A stretch of DNA of 6,195 nt, from the NCBI GenBank assembly GCA_003566395.1, contig PXDL01000544.1, forward strand, positions 1-6,195, written 5' to 3'. How positions within the stretch are numbered: the first letter of the stretch is position 1; each line of letters starts with the position of its first letter. This DNA is from Balneolia bacterium (lineage in GTDB: Bacteria > Bacteroidota > Rhodothermia > Balneolales > Cyclonatronaceae). The position numbers and the translations under genes are program-made. Below are positions 5,016 through 6,195 of the stretch, one piece after another. The notes under the pieces were generated by a model that was not told the DNA's origin, did no database searches, and worked only from the letters and a program-made list of their open reading frames with translations.

Positions 5016-6195
5016 TGGAACCGAGTGAACTACGGAAAACGTCAAACCGGGAATGGTCCGGAACAGCCGCAGCCGGGGGGCTGGCCTACGGACGCTGTTT
5101 CCTCTTCACTCCTAAAGACCTGGTTCTGTCCGATCGCACCATCAACCCGGATCAGGTTCATGAAGAGCAGCAAAAAGCGGCCTCAGCGTTCAGAGTTGTT
5201 GAGCTGGAAACCCGAAAACTGGCACAACTGGCGGGCAGCGATGAGAATAAGGGTGATAATGAAAGCGTGGAGATTCTGGCGTTTCACCGGGAAATACTGC
5301 GGGATCCGCTGTTAATTGCTGAAATCAACGAGCGCATCCGTTCCGACTATCTGCCGGCCGACCGTGCCGTGTTTACCGTGCTCAGAAACTACATCCACAA
5401 GCTTGAATCAAGGGGCAGCCGGATGTTCCGCGAGCGTATTCCCGATATCGTGGATATCCGCAGCCGCATCATTCGCCGGGTTCAGCAGAAAGAGCTCATC
5501 GTCCGCATACCTGACGAAGCTGTTGTGGTGTGCCGTGAGATCAGTCCTTCCGAGATGATTTTATTTTCACGCAAGAATGTGAGCGCTATCGTGGCAGAGA
5601 AAGGCGGCCTGACCTCTCATGCTTCCATCATCGCAAAATCGCTGGGCATACCGTTTGTGCTGGATGTGGAAGGCATCACCGAACAGGTCGAAACCGGTGC
5701 ATTGATGGTGGTGGACGGCTACCGTGGTAAGGTGATTACCGGCCCGGATCAGAGCTTTATTGAAAACGTAAAAAATGAGCTTTCTCGGAGCCGGACTCAG
5801 TTGAAGGAGACCGAGGCTCTGCTACGTGAACCGGCGGCCACAAAATGCGGGTACCGGGTTCCGGTCCGGCTGAATATCGGTCTGGAAGCCGAAGTGGACC
5901 GGTCTGCACGTTACGGACCGGAAGGCATCGGACTGCTGCGCACAGAAGCTTATTTTCTGGAGGAAGCCGATGAAGAGGGCGATAGGGTTATCGGGCATAA
6001 TCAGCGTCGGTTTCTGGAGCGCGCGGCCGAACTGGCGGGCAAAAATGTTCTAACCGTCCGTTTGTATGATGTAGGTGGCGACAAGATGGCCTCTCAAGCC
6101 GGTGAAGAGCTAAACCCGGCTTTGGGCTGGCGGGGTGTTCGGGTGCTGCTTTCCCGGCCCGGATTGTTGCGTCAGCAGCTCGAACTTATTATCAG
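5015..6195 (+). CDS. ptsI: PTS enzyme I (PEP-protein phosphotransferase), cut by the window end
   Basis: Enzyme I autophosphorylates from PEP and passes the phosphate to HPr. The first 393 codons are present; the family is about 570-580 residues, so roughly the last third is outside the window. The GTG start overlaps the ptsH stop. The N-terminal region includes AAAGGLAYGR (18-27, usually ASPGIAIGK) and the helical HPr-binding part (about 45-150). The swivelling phosphohistidine domain has GGLTSHASIIAKSLGIP (197-213) with active His202. The PEP-binding barrel begins with GIGLLRTE (304-311), where Arg309 contacts PEP, then RLYDVGGDK (349-357, usually R-T-x-D-I-G-G-D-K) and NPALGWRGVR. The PEP/magnesium glutamate region and catalytic Cys lie beyond the end. 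No GAF domain precedes it, so it is ptsI rather than ptsP. Several usually fixed neighbours of the active residues differ. Confidence 0.93.
   Translation, partial: MEPSELRKTSNREWSGTAAAGGLAYGRCFLFTPKDLVLSDRTINPDQVHEEQQKAASAFRVVELETRKLAQLAGSDENKGDNESVEILAFHREILRDPLLIAEINERIRSDYLPADRAVFTVLRNYIHKLESRGSRMFRERIPDIVDIRSRIIRRVQQKELIVRIPDEAVVVCREISPSEMILFSRKNVSAIVAEKGGLTSHASIIAKSLGIPFVLDVEGITEQVETGALMVVDGYRGKVITGPDQSFIENVKNELSRSRTQLKETEALLREPAATKCGYRVPVRLNIGLEAEVDRSARYGPEGIGLLRTEAYFLEEADEEGDRVIGHNQRRFLERAAELAGKNVLTVRLYDVGGDKMASQAGEELNPALGWRGVRVLLSRPGLLRQQLELII

Noticed and set aside
5025..5558. Two consecutive plus-strand frames of 96 and 80 codons
   Set aside because: They overlap enzyme I in another frame; enzyme I is continuous and carries conserved motifs.

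Overview
The window carries five genes in two divergent units around a 259-bp regulatory gap, plus a gene-free left end of about 346 bp with several kinds of short repeats. The likely source is a bacterium of the Bacteroidota/Balneolota/Rhodothermota group. The reasons are an 836-residue YfhO-type membrane protein followed by a 'GGSGVQR' glycosyltransferase behind gatC, the general lack of Shine-Dalgarno sequences, and palindromic 'CACCCCGTCAGTC' intergenic repeats of a kind I associate with these groups from memory. This placement is an inference, not a database result.

Layout. Positions 1-346 hold no supportable gene. They contain a folded repeat at 52-110 that can form two hairpins inside an outer stem, an AGAAT-rich stretch, a second copy of the repeat's head at 167-177, and a 10-nt-phased GATT repeat at 271-299. 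Leftward on the minus strand run gatC (4468-4181), a large YfhO-family membrane protein (4164-1654) and a family-4-type glycosyltransferase (1657-347). The gatC/YfhO gap is 16 nt. The YfhO/glycosyltransferase junction overlaps as TTGA, giving the glycosyltransferase a TTG start. These three genes look like one operon.

Rightward on the plus strand run ptsH (HPr, 4728-5015) and ptsI (enzyme I, from 5015 to beyond the window end). They overlap by one base (TAGTG), and ptsI has a near-perfect Shine-Dalgarno inside the last codons of ptsH. The gap at 4469-4727 contains a candidate sigma70-type promoter for ptsHI, a short leader hairpin and two sets of inverted repeats that could be operators.

How the genes work together. 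HPr and enzyme I are the general phosphorelay of the PEP:sugar phosphotransferase system. Enzyme I takes phosphate from PEP onto a histidine (His202 here) and passes it to His15 of HPr. HPr also has the Ser46 region used by HPr kinase. No EII sugar permease lies in the window, so transport versus regulation cannot be decided here. GatC is the small subunit of the tRNA amidotransferase. YfhO and the glycosyltransferase probably act in cell-surface glycan assembly. I see no sign of a new defence, mobile or biosynthetic system. The most unusual items are the structured repeat element and the operator-like repeats in the divergent gap.
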